From Marchantia polymorpha subsp. ruderalis (lineage: Eukaryota > Streptophyta > Marchantiopsida > Marchantiales > Marchantiaceae), in the NCBI GenBank assembly GCA_037833965.1, contig AP031354.1, forward strand, positions 15,664,001 through 15,728,000: a DNA stretch of 64,000 nt, given 5' to 3'. The notes under the pieces were generated by a model. That model did no database searches. It was not told where the DNA came from and was given only the letters and a program-made list of their open reading frames with translations. This document shows positions 1-11,100 of this stretch, in pieces. The translations under genes and the position numbers were made by a program. How positions within the stretch are numbered: the first letter of the stretch is position 1; each line of letters starts with the position of its first letter.

Positions 1-2980
1 GCAGAGCGCCAGCAGCAGGAGTGGTTGTATTCTCCATGTACTATGTTGTTTTACAGTGTGGCCATGGAGATCTCATGTAATAGATGGGAAAGAATGAAAG
101 GAAAAGGAGGGGTAGATTTATTTATATGCGTGGTGAAGCTATGTTGTCCTGCTGCTGCAGCTGCATGGTATTGGACCGGAAGAGAGGACAAAAGTATTCT
201 CCAGGAGTCGAGGTTTTTGTGCCCCAGAGACCAACTTTCTCACCTTCTCGAAGCCCATACGGCCTGCGGTCTGGCATGGCCTGGGGCTCACCACTCGGAG
301 CTGGAGCACAGTGGGGAAAAATAGGTGGGTTTGGTTGCCATACATGGATTTGTTGCGGATCTTATTCTCGGCGTACTGTCTGAATAGGAAAAAAAAATTG
401 CCAGAGAAGAATGTTTTAGGTTGGAGGGATACGTTCAAGTTTACTCTGTTGACGTTGCGCGAAAGAGAGAACCAGACAGACGGCACACACATGTCCTGTC
501 TGTCCGGAGGAAACTGATGTGATGAACCGGCATCTCTCTTCGAAAGCAGCCGATGGAGGGGCCTCTCTCTGTGCCGCAAACACTGTAGCCCCAAGCAAGC
601 TATAACCAGACGAGAGCTGCAGACGAGAGGAGATAAGACTACCGGGTATGGCATGTCAGCGTTGCCTCACCCTGTTCCGACTTCATCCAGCACCACCGAA
701 CCAAAAAGTGGCGATGTGGGCCTCTCCTCCTCTCCTCTCCTCTCTCTCTCTCTCGGCTCTGCTCTTCTACTGCTAATACTACTCTCCTAGAGTAGAGGCT
801 CTACTCTACTCTAATCTAGACAGCTTCGGTCTCGCGAAGCTCACCGTATCGAATCCTACAGTAGGGAGGGCCAGCGAGAGTGGGGGAGGGGACCGGAGAA
901 GGAATAGTAGAAGAAGAAGAAGAAGAATAATGTGCAGGGCTGGGCAGGACCAAATCTGATCTGGGAGGTCAAAACTACTACAAGACTACTACGACTGCTG
1001 CTGCAGCACCAGCACTACTACACACAAACAGTTTCTTCTGCTGTGCTGCTGCTGCAACCTTGGAGAATGGAGCAGCCTAAACGCACATGTGTTTTTCATG
1101 ACATATGGCCAGGGGAAAAAACAATGATCTAGACTAGGGATTTAAACACCATGGAGCGCAAATCCGGTGTAAAGTGCACACCTTTCCATGTTCGCCGGCA
1201 TCTAGAATGACCACAATCGGTATAAAGCGGAAGGAAAGGTCCAATGAACTCCAGCAAGCATCCATTAACTAAGTATTTTAGCCGCGACATGCATGATCTG
1301 CAGCTTCTTGTTGTGCACCCAAGGGGGCCAACTTGGGCGAGTGGGTGGAACCTCTCATCAAAAGTTACAGGTCAATGATCACAACGCCCCCCTGCCCTCC
1401 CTCTATCATACAATTCACTCATATAAATTTCAAGCCCCCATCACTACCCAAGACTCCATCCATCTCTCTCTTATCGATCAAATGGTTAGATTCGATGCAG
1501 TCATCGTGAACTTAATACTTTCTTTCTTTTCCTTTCCCTTCTTCCACCCCGTCCTCCCACTCTTCCGTGCTTGGTGCTGGTGCTGGTGCTGCTAGTGTGT
1601 TCTGCTGTGGTGCGCTTCTCTGTGAGAATATAAATGATGTCAATATTCGACGTGATGTGATGAAACCCTTCATCCATCCCATCCGGTCCAGTCAGCGGGT
1701 AAATGGTGCCTTGCAGTATAATTCTCTCCGAAGAATTTTCTTCGCATCTCCTCATGTAGTTGTTGAACTATAAAGGTGCATTCATTTTGTTTCGTCCCCA
1801 ACCCCTCCGCAATCGTCCATTATTATCCTCTTCGCCTCGTACATCGACATCACTTCGCCTTTGAGCAGTGGGAATCAACGTTTGTCCCCATAGAGCACAC
1901 TGAAGACCGAATGCTCGCAGGCCTTTCAGCTCCTCTAAAGTACTTGCCCCTCACTCCCCCAGACTCGCCGAGGGCTTGTCGTCCTGGCATGACCTCCTCA
2001 CTCCATCACCTGCCAGCGTATAGATACATACGTAACCGTATGAAATACCCTTACGGCGTACCTACCCATACATAATTTCAATCATGTACAGGCGCTTTCA
2101 TACGCGTAAAAGCACAACATTCTCTTGCACGTGGCTACTGTGCATTGGATCAGCTTCGAGGGCCTGTACCTCCCCGAGATTTCTCATCATTATTACCATG
2201 AGAGATGAAGAACTGCGTCGATAGGAGGATGCACATCCAAAGGTCTTTCTTTACAGAGATGCAATCCGCAGTATGAGATTGTCTGACTTCTTGAACCCTG
2301 ACGTCCCGTGCTCGTTCGGTTGAACCTTGGGTATGAATAGACCGCCACCTTTCACCTTCCTTCACTTTCCTTCAGTTCACTTCTGTGACAACCATATCCT
2401 CGTCAGAAATATATGGCAATATCCATAGGAAGACCAACGGAGTAAGACGGGGCTAAGCCCCCAACGTCTGAAATCGCCTGACTTAATTCGTTATCTTGTG
2501 GCCAAGGCTCAAGTAGAACTCGTATTTTCTTTTCTCCGACCTTCCTGTCCAGCTCGATTTTTTCCCGTTCCATTCCATTCACCTTCTTGCCTTGGACCAT
2601 CTCCCCTGCTTCTCATTATTCTTCTGTATGGCTTTATACATAGTGACGTCAGGACTAGTCAATTCGCTCAATATGATTTAGAGAATGATCTCAATGGTGA
2701 AACCTAATAGAGACGAAGTACAAAATAAGTGGAAGTTATCAACATTTTCTTTCTTCCATAGAAACATCATGTGTACATGGATATAAACCCCCATGAAATC
2801 TGCAGTTCTCATCGTTTTATATATATATATATATATCTATATCTATCTATCGTTGTATTAAAAAATGTTTACATATATAAAGAATCACATGTAATACATA
2901 TATGAATGATACTATAAATCTTAAATGAACAGTTAATGTATGGAAAATTTCATGTTTAAAAGTGAATGTTTAAGGAGGCT
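1..2980. other. Left flank without a supportable gene; simple-sequence tracts
   Basis: I see no reading frame here with convincing coding character. About 720-765 is a CT-rich tract, 780-815 repeats ACTCT and forms a short palindrome around TAGAGTAGAG/CTCTACTCTA, and about 909-927 is a GAA tract. Short-range CT and GAA tracts of this kind are common in plant promoters and 5' leaders, so part of an off-window gene's regulatory region could be here, but nothing proves it. Overlapping short ORFs on both strands look like chance. Confidence 0.4.
2817..2852. repeat. TA / TATC microsatellite
   Basis: A run of TA dinucleotides passes into CTATCTAT repeats. It is a simple-sequence tract just outside the inverted-repeat element that begins near 2985. 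Confidence 0.85.
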
Positions 2981-2984
2981 GCTA

Positions 2985-3175
2985 GTTATTCCTCACTTAG
3001 GGTTAATTAGCCCTCAGTCTACTATATGCTGGTCATTCATTGGTGGCCCCGGGTTATAGGTTCCGTGGGGGTGAGCAACAACTTTGCGAATTTTACTTCT
3101 TTCACTTCTTCTTCAAAGATGTTTCCGTGGCAAGAGCCACATCAAACCAATGTCTGCCACCTTCGCGTTTGAATC
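2985..3175 (+). repeat. Left terminal inverted repeat
   Basis: This is the left arm of the 1.28-kb element. It aligns as reverse complement to about 4070-4265 with many mismatches, so the insertion is not recent. Confidence 0.8.
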
Positions 3176-3827
3176 TGTAGCTTGACGAGAAGTTGAATGT
3201 ATGTGTAGTCTTGAAGCCGTTCTAGAAACTAAACTTCAGCATTTCGAATCACACTGAAGAGACCAATTTGTCGAGATGAACCTCGGAAGTACGATTCAAT
3301 TGGAACTTGGGTGAGAGACCACAGATTCAACAGATATCCAACTTAATCTAGCATCATTCACCTGCTCATTCTGACAACCAAATTTTTCAACTATTAAACG
3401 GACTCTCCTAAAACCGCAGTCTCATACCAGAGGAGAAAATCATTACGGACCCAATATGCAGCAGACGGAGCATTGTGATCACAGCGCAGCTCGTGGCTGA
3501 CTTGCCTTGGCCGATCGGGTGGCGCAGTGAGGCCACTTCTCCACCGATCCACCCCAATTGCAGATCATGCACGACTTGCGTGCTTCTGCGCATTGATTCA
3601 GTGGATCAATCATCCCTTGTCGTCACTTCCAGCGATAGATTCACGGGTGCCCTACGATTGTGACCTCCCTAAAACGCAGAGGTCGCTACCACTGAATGCA
3701 CATGCTCACTACAGACGTCGTGATCATCAGCACTAGCATTTGCGGGAGCGTCAAAATTCCAGAGCTGACGACCGAATTCAGGGTCTTCGAGCACCTTGTG
3801 AAATTTTCTCTCTTGGAAGAACATTCG

Positions 3828-3905
3828 GAGCCCCATGAAAAACAACCATTTCAAGAGCCTAGAAGCACACTCAGAGCCTAATGAAAAACAACCATTTCAA
3901 GAGCA
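3828..3905 (+). repeat. 46-bp tandem duplication inside the TIR element
   Basis: The sequence GAGCC..ATGAAAAACAACC starts at 3828 and again at 3874, continuing through CATTTCAAGAGC in both copies, which gives a period of 46 bp. It lies in the non-coding interior of the element. Confidence 0.85.
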
Positions 3906-4069
3906 TGTCGAGGTCAAACAGATCAGTCGAACCATTTTAAATGAAGTACCATTACATTTCAAGCGTGCTTTCGTGACAAGCTCCTTTCCAACCAAGCACA
4001 GCACAGCCTTTCTTCGGAGAGAGTGCAAGAACAACAAACTCCACCCACCCTAACATTCACATCGGACCT

Positions 4070-4265
4070 TAAACGCAGAGGTGGCAGGCATGGGTATGAC
4101 GTGGCTTTTGCCACAAAGTCATCTTTGACGAAGAGTAAAAAGAAGTAAAATTTGCTAAGTTATTAGTCACACCAAGGAAGCTATAACACCACGCCAATAA
4201 TGAGTGACCGGCATATAGTAGGGTGAGGGCTAATTAGCCCTAAACGAGGGATAACTAGCCGTCCC
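4070..4265 (-). repeat. Right terminal inverted repeat
   Basis: This is the right arm of the 1.28-kb element. Read on the minus strand it starts GGACGGCTAGTTATCC and follows the left arm block by block. Confidence 0.8.
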
Positions 4266-4269
4266 CATA

Positions 4270-5090
4270 TTTAAAATATCATATAATAATATCATTTAAA
4301 ATTAAATATTCAAAAATTCATAATAGAGACTTTTTTCAATTCATTTAATTAACATTGATATGAATAATCATGAAAACTATAGGTTGGAGTGAAATAAGTA
4401 AATGTTAAAGTTTCTTTGTGATGAAAATATGACAAAATACCTATTCCAAGAAAGTACATTGTTAAATCAACATGATAATATCACAATTATGTAATGGATA
4501 TTAATGATGACTTTCATGAGTACTCGAAACCAAAATATATCTCTAAACATATATTTTTTTGAACAATATTTTTTGACTATTCAAAAAAAGCATTTAATGT
4601 TATCATTGAAAGCAAACACAATTACAAAAAATAGATTGTTGTTTCATTCATTTGCAACATTCAATATCAATGGAAAATTATCGAGATTCTTGAGCTATCC
4701 AAATTGATTAACACAACATATAAAACAATTAGGTAAAATTTTTTATAATGTTAACTTCTTCTTTCTTCTCATGTGATATTTTCTTAATTTGTTAAGAACA
4801 TAAATCATGATAAAATGTTAATCTTGTTGAAAAATATTTTCTTCCTACTGAAGTTGTCAAAAAATTAAAATGAAACTATACTTTTATTCAACAAACCTTG
4901 AATATTCTTATTAGTTTAAAGAAAGAAGAACTGTTATATCATGTCAGGTTAAAAATGTATGAGTATAAGATTTAATGTATTGTTTAATATCAAGAAAATT
5001 ATCTACTGTACCTGCAAGTAGTAAAAGGAGCAAATGGAACTGCATGTCTTTGATATAAAATGCCACACCATCTTTCAATTTAATCACCAC
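4270..5090. other. AT-rich stretch without a gene
   Basis: Strongly AT-rich DNA with many short homopolymer runs. The only ORF of note (about 4504-4707) is made of AT-rich codons and resembles nothing I know. I see no feature here. Confidence 0.5.
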
Positions 5091-5094
5091 AAAA

Positions 5095-5725
5095 AAATAA
5101 GAATAATATGCAACTGCAACTCGAATTGGCTTAGAAATTAATTTTCTATTTAAAAATAGTGAATAGTATTGATAGTGAAACCACTCGCATCAGTTCTTGA
5201 AAAAGTTCTATTTTGTAAATCCATAACTAATTTTTGTGAATTGTAGAATGTATATCGTATGCAAGACCATCAGAGAAAATATGATGTCAGAGGCGAAAGA
5301 AACCCACGCTACAAGTCTTGAGAGAGAACATTGATCGTTATCTCTTCTAGTTAAAGACTTCTCCTGTCCACCAGCAATTAAAACATCTCCAAAATAGTGG
5401 TGTATAATGTTCTCCTCTTTGCTTTGAGGTGCGGAGCAAGAGGAACTCATTCGTAATGCTGCTCACATCGGAAATTCTTGAGCAAAAGAAATGGAGTGGG
5501 ATGTGCTGAGAACGCATGCAATTAGCCCTGGAACTTGTGAACGACCCATGCCAGTGCCAAATCTACCTCAAATGGAATAACATACGGTCCAAGAGCAAAC
5601 ATCTTCTCCCGTGCAGCAATCCAATCTGAAGTGGCACTTTAGAGTTTAGGGTTTAAGGAAATTCTACCGACTTTCCACCTTGATGGTTTTCGCAATAACT
5701 TGATCGAATTTTATTATCTTCTGAG
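5095..5725 (-). repeat. Inverted duplication, block A (left copy) with 80-codon ORF
   Basis: This block matches the reverse complement of about 6615-7245 at roughly 90% over the best part. It carries an 80-codon minus-strand ORF at 5208-5450 (start MSSSCSAP, a hydrophilic KSLTRRDNDQC core, then a hydrophobic stretch ending in LHTIYILQF). The ORF is nearly identical in the other copy, where it also has an ATG and a stop. The hydrophobic tail could be one membrane segment. I do not recognise the protein family. Confidence 0.8.
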
Positions 5726-5734
5726 TACAATATT

Positions 5735-5970
5735 CGGCCATGTAAGTTAAGAACTTTATACTAGACTGATAAGCTTCTCCACAATCAAGCTTCTCCATGT
5801 TTTCCTTTTACCATATTAGCTTCCGGATATGAACTTTTCCATTTAAACGAGCGATAATTATAACTGTTATAGTTGAAGGGAATAAGTGCTGTTATGGCCT
5901 AGCAATTTCATGAGTGTGTTTTATGCTATCGCACTATTTGGATGCTTTACAAGGTATGACTATCTAAGTC
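5735..5970 (+). repeat. Inverted duplication, block B (left copy)
   Basis: This block aligns as reverse complement to about 7278-7510. Shared landmarks include GGCCATGT-AGTTAAG, CTTTATACTAGA, AAGCTTCTCCATGT, ACGAGCGATAAT, TTTCATGAGTGT and GGATGCTTTACAAGGTAT. Confidence 0.8.
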
Positions 5971-6614
5971 CTTTTGAACTGGTCATATTCAAGGCTTCTA
6001 CTGTTTTAACCTATCTTTTTCTTCGTATTTGTCTTCCGTCTTGTCTTAGTTCAGTTGAAGAGTTGTTTCTCAGTCATGTCACATTCTTATGTTTTCATTG
6101 TGTTGGCTTCATTAGTGAATGTATCAGCCTCATCGTTGTGATCTTTCGGACACTTGCAGCATGAATTCGTAACCACGTAACGGACGAGCTTCTCGTTCCG
6201 GGACATATTAGGTTGGTTTCTGTATCTTTTACTTGGTTTTGGTATGTAACGTTGGAACGTTAAAACGTTGTAGTGATCTTGCTTGACGACCTTACCGTCA
6301 GCCAGGTCTTCAAGCTCTAGACGGAAGCACTTTGTGCTCAAGTTATAGCCAGTTTATATTTGAGGGAAAAAATGGTAAGCTATATATTACAAGAGTGGCG
6401 TGTATGTATTTGGGTCTGTGAGGGAACTCATTAAAGCCTTTGGACCCGAGACCGAGTCATTCGTAGTCCTGTATAACTGAATATTCTCAAATGTTATGGA
6501 TGTTCGAGCTACTTAGGCATTCGGAAGTGCTTAGTTTAAATCTACAGATAAGTCTGCATGTTGATTGTCCGCGCCATCATATGTCAGGCCGATATGGTTT
6601 CCTTTATTCTGGTG
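5971..6614. other. Spacer between inverted blocks
   Basis: Unique sequence between block B and block A'. It holds short overlapping ORFs on both strands (5886-6164 plus, 6087-6341 minus) without recognisable similarity. It may belong to the same unidentified mobile element. Confidence 0.35.
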
Positions 6615-7245
6615 TTGAACAGTGGAGGCCTAGCTTTTAAAGTTATTGCAAAAATCATTAAGGTAGAAATTTGGTCGAGTTTCCTCAAACCATACACTCT
6701 ACACAGCCACTTCAGATTGTATTGCTGCACCGGAGCAGATGTTTGCGCTTGGACCGTACTTTACTCCATAGGAGGTAGGTTTGGCATTGACATGGGTGGT
6801 TCACAATTTCCAGGGCTGATTGCATGCGTTCTCAGCCCATCCCACTCAATTTCTTTCGGCCATAAATTTCCGATGTCGTCAGCATTACGAATGAGTTCCT
6901 CTTGCTCCGCACCTTATAGCAAAGAGGAGAACATTATACACCACTCTTTTGGAGATGGTTCAATTGCTGGTGGACAGGAGAAATCTTTAACTAGAAGAGA
7001 TAACGATCAATGTTCTCTCTCGAGACTTATAGCGTGGGTTTCTTTCACCTCTGACATTGTATTTACTATGATAGTCTTGCATACGATATACATTTTACAA
7101 TTCTCAACAATGAGTTATGGATTTGACAAATAAAACTTTTCTCAAGAACTGATGCCAGTGTTTCATCAATATTATTCTCTATTTTAAATCGAAAAGGAAA
7201 TTCTAATCCAATTCGAGTTGCAGTAGCATGCTATTCTTATTTCAA
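6615..7245 (+). repeat. Inverted duplication, block A' (right copy) with longer ORF
   Basis: This is the reverse-complement partner of block A. The shared 80-codon ORF lies at 6891-7133 and ends in the same hydrophobic segment. In this copy the frame stays open upstream, giving 191 codons from 6558, whereas the left copy is interrupted there. Whether the longer form is ever translated cannot be judged from the sequence. Confidence 0.8.
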
Positions 7246-7277
7246 TTGTCATGATTCAATATCTGCAAGGCTTTAGA

Positions 7278-7510
7278 CAGTGATACCTTGTAAAGCATCC
7301 ACTTAGTGCGATAGAATGAAAAGACACTCATGAAACTGGTAGGCCATAATACCAATTATTCCCTTGAACTAAAACAGTCATGATTATCGCTCGTGTAAAT
7401 GGACGAGTGTATATCCGGAGACTAATATGATCAAAGGCATACATGGAGAAGCTTGACAATCTAGTATAAAGTACTTAACTAACATGGCCAAATACTCAGA
7501 AAGTTACAAA
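7278..7510 (-). repeat. Inverted duplication, block B' (right copy)
   Basis: This is the partner of 5735-5970 on the opposite strand. On the plus strand the order is A, B, spacer, A' inverted, B' inverted. A simple hairpin would give A, B, B', A'. Each block has therefore been inverted separately, or the two copies are circularly permuted. Confidence 0.8.
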
Positions 7511-8147
7511 AAATCATCTCATCCTGAGTACAGAACTTCATCAAGAAAAATGTGCGTACATTCATAGCAATGTCATTTGAATCCATAACGGTACAAAGCT
7601 GCCTGCATTGCCCCAGACAAGCAGCCGGCTGAATCTTATTGGAAGGTGTTTACAAAAAGTAAGTGCGTCTTAGCGTCGACCCTCAAAGACGTAGATTCCA
7701 AAGCTAGTCGGCTTAAGTCTCCTGAAAAACCTTCATATCTTCGGAATCACGCGGTCACCGAGGCAGAGCCTTCTAATGTGAAGGTAGTGCTATTGATTAA
7801 ACAGCTGTCACCTTTCTCCAGATGGTACTGGCCAACCCACAGCGTATTTTTTCTTCCGCAAATGCCTCTGTCCTGTAGACACAAATTAAGAAATCAACAG
7901 AGTGAAAAAACTGTTCAAGACTCATACGCATCCTTCTGTGAGAGACTATGTCATATAAGCCCAAGAACAAAGGGAACTGTTTATAACTCGCTGAAAAGGG
8001 ACCCACAATGACGTTCCTCATCCTCACCACGAATGCAGGTCAGAACTGCAGGGTGCAGCAGGTGTCAATGTGCTGAAAGACTTTGCCGAAGTCCAGTCTT
8101 CAAGCTAGAAAAAATGTTTAGTCTTTCAGATTTGCAGCTCTAGGTCT
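7511..8147. other. Sequence downstream of RH24, probably including its 3' UTR
   Basis: This lies directly after the RH24 stop codon on the minus strand, so part of it should be the helicase 3' untranslated region. A 121-codon plus-strand ORF (7646-8011) runs antisense to it and has no recognisable domain. I treat that ORF as chance. Confidence 0.4.
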
Positions 8148-11100
8148 TCATCGATCCCATCCAGACGGCCGACGTCTTGCTCTTGACTTGTCCCTGGAAA
8201 CATTGTAATGACTTGTTTCGTCAAGCAAGATGCGATTTGCTTGTTTATATTTTCCCGAAATCTGCTCTTTTTGATCTTTCTAAACTCAACATACTGCTAA
8301 TATATGTTAAAATGGGGAGAATCACATGTATGTGCCAGATTTTCAAAATAAAGTTAGAAACAAGGCTACAATTAAAAAATTGCTCGTTTCAAGAGAGTTG
8401 TAGCCAAATCATGAACGTTACCAGGTAGACATAGAACAAAACTCATGTTTGCCATCAACTTATGACTATCGCAGATCAGGAGCTGCATGCCCTCGACGAG
8501 ACGGGGGAGTTTGTAACGACAGACTATAAAGGGCATGAAAACCCCTTCACCAAGGCAGCTTTATGCTACCTATAGTTGGCTTGAACCCTCTCTTCAGTTT
8601 GAAGATTGCTGATTTGATTAACACTCCACTTGGTGTATTGATATTGGTCTAGTTGAAAATATGACTTGACCTAGGGTGCATGTTTTAAACCTAGAACAAA
8701 CACTACATCCATGAAGTATTTGATTCATTGTATAAACTCAAGGAGAGATTAGCCGTTATATCCGACTCCTATAGCGCAGAAGAATTCAACTGGGAGAGGA
8801 GGTCACCACTACTGGAGTACCTCAATATACAAATACTTTAATACAATCGGCAAAAACATTTAGTGCTGCGGTTGTTGGACAAAACGAACCTGTTCATATA
8901 TCTACAAAACCTCCTCCGGAATTCTACATCTACAATAAATGGAATAACACAAAGCGATAAAAATGTAGTTCAAGTTCAACACACCTTGTCTCTGTGCTGT
9001 CCCTGCTCCTTCCAGGATCTCCCTCAGAGTCTTTATCATGAGAATTCCTTCCCCTCCTTTCGTCCCTGTCACCCCCACCCCGATCACGATCCCATCTGGA
9101 GCGCTCCCGGTCTCTCCCACTCTCGTAATCTCGATCTCTTTCTCTGTCACCCGAACTACTTTGACCGGGTTGAGCAGAAGCCGATACGCCTGCATCATTT
9201 CTACCATCTCTTTCAAAGACCATACTGCTAGCGTGCAAACCATGGGTGCTCCTTGCGGCGGCCCCTCCACTCGAACCCGCGGCTACAAAACCCCCGACAG
9301 CAGCACTTGCTTTCACACCCCCCCACGAGTTACTCGCATTCGAGCGAAGTTCTGTACCACCTGCAGTTTGTGGCCGTCCTCCATCCTGACTTCCTCTTCC
9401 ATCAGTGTTTAAACTACCAGGAATAGCAACAAAACCACTGCTTAGAGCACCGGCTGAAACAAATCCAGAACCTTTTCCAGCACTACCGACAGCACCAACA
9501 TACCCCTGCCCTTGCGAAGATGGAACTGGGACTGAGGCAGGAGCACCTGCTGTTGAGAAAGAATTTGAACTTGATCCTGAACCAGGTCCTGCTCCTGGCG
9601 TTGCTGCGACAAAGCTGTTCTTAAATCTAGCCATCATACCCACCTTGAGAGCATCCACAGCCGCCCCACGAGTAGGTACTTCACTACTTCCTGAGGTTCT
9701 GGAATACGTGGAAGGCTGGCTTGGTTTGGGTTTAATGGAAGGAGCGCTTGTTCTGCCGGCGGCATCTGGGAAATACCCTATTCCCATACCAAAATCCACA
9801 CCTCGCACACTTCGCCCACCACCGCCACCACTAGCCCCTGCGCCGCCACTTCTGCCTCCATGACCTCTTCCTCGTCCTTTTCCTTTACCTGCATGGCCAG
9901 CATCCCTTTATAGTGAAAAAGCCAACCTCAAGGCAAATTTGAAAGGCCACTTTGAGACGCAACTTATTAAAAAAATCAAGTTGCACAGGGCAGCTGTGTA
10001 TTGACTAGATGGACTCAATGGTCTTATGGCAAGCAACAACTACAATGATCGGACCTCCCAGCTCCAATTTTAAATTAAAGTGACAGTAAGTCCACCACCA
10101 AATATGCGTTACGATAACATCGAGATGAGCAGTGAGTCTACGTGGGTGTACGTGAGGTAACTCGATGCCTCGGCCTATAGTGAGCAGGATCCGTAGCAAC
10201 TATCCAGCATTTATTCAAAAGTGAGAAGAGAGATAAACATACATCGCCTGTTTGACAAACCCTCTGAATTTTTCGCTTAGTCTAGGCTGCTACTCAATCA
10301 ATTTTTTTGTCTTAATTCTGCTGATGTCAAATTAGACCTCTCAAACCGAGGCCCACAAGATTCAGACATAGATTTCATGACAACTGCTTTTAGTACTGAA
10401 GCAATTCGTTCTAAGTAATTCCACATTGACCTTTATCATCTCAAAGACTAAAGGACTTATGACTTGTTTTGTGTTTCCCCGTACAAGATCTCCTCTTCAA
10501 TATCCAAGGTATATCGTCGAGAGAACAATTCAGCGTATTCCTTTGGCCAGTATCGCCACAAACACTCGATATACTTGCTACATGACCTTCTGGAAAATAT
10601 TCATGTCTATAGGCCCGTTTCATGTCTGAAGGTATTTGTGCACTTTCAGACCATCAGTATACAGTGCTCCGGTCAGGTATTATGATCTGATGTTTCGCGA
10701 AATTCAACTGGCATTTGTCGACAGTTATCTTGAAGAGCAAACTCAGGGTTGATCTCTAATAAAAGATAGTACATGATCAACCTCGGGGCGTAACATGCGA
10801 GAGACCGAAGCAACTCAAATCTAGGTGATAGGTCTCAAGGGTGCAAACGAAATATACTAGATGAAAAAGGAACTTAAAGGCGGAAACAAAAAATCCGAGA
10901 CCTGTGACGCAGTAAGTGAATGAAACACAAATGAATGTGCACTTAAGGCAAAGAGTAGGAGAATGGTGGAACATGGAAGGCAGCGCAAGGAGAACAGCTG
11001 CCGGACTGGCAGTGCTGAAATAATTAAGTGTGCAGCTTGGACTGACAATTCTCCAGTGACCATCAACAATGTTTGAACGGGAAGCGACAATTCCACGTCA

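Larger units (their letters stand above)
2985..4265. mobile_element. Non-autonomous DNA transposon with ~190-bp terminal inverted repeats
   Basis: The first ~190 bases (2985-3175) reappear as reverse complement at about 4070-4265. Matching blocks run in the same order: CTAGTTAT-CCTC, GGGYTAATTAGCCCTCA, CTACTATATGC-GGTCA, TTTTACTTCTTT, GTGGCAA-AGCCAC and CTGCCACC. Long terminal inverted repeats with no transposase between them fit a non-autonomous Mutator-like or other TIR element. The ORFs inside (for example about 3408-3740) overlap on both strands and match nothing I recognise. Both ends abut TTTAA-type sequence, so the target duplication could be TTTAA or shorter, but the exact ends are uncertain by a few bases. 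A 46-bp tandem duplication lies inside. Confidence 0.8.

Noticed and set aside
139..654. 171-codon minus-strand ORF
   Set aside because: Overlaps several other ORFs, has no domain or sustained protein-like composition and lies beside simple-sequence tracts. Treated as chance.
7646..8011. 121-codon plus-strand ORF
   Set aside because: Antisense to the RH24 3' end and without recognisable features.
9038..9863. Two plus-strand ORFs of 124 and 152 codons
   Set aside because: They are antisense shadows of RH24 exon 4, whose G/S/A/R-rich coding strand keeps the opposite frames open.
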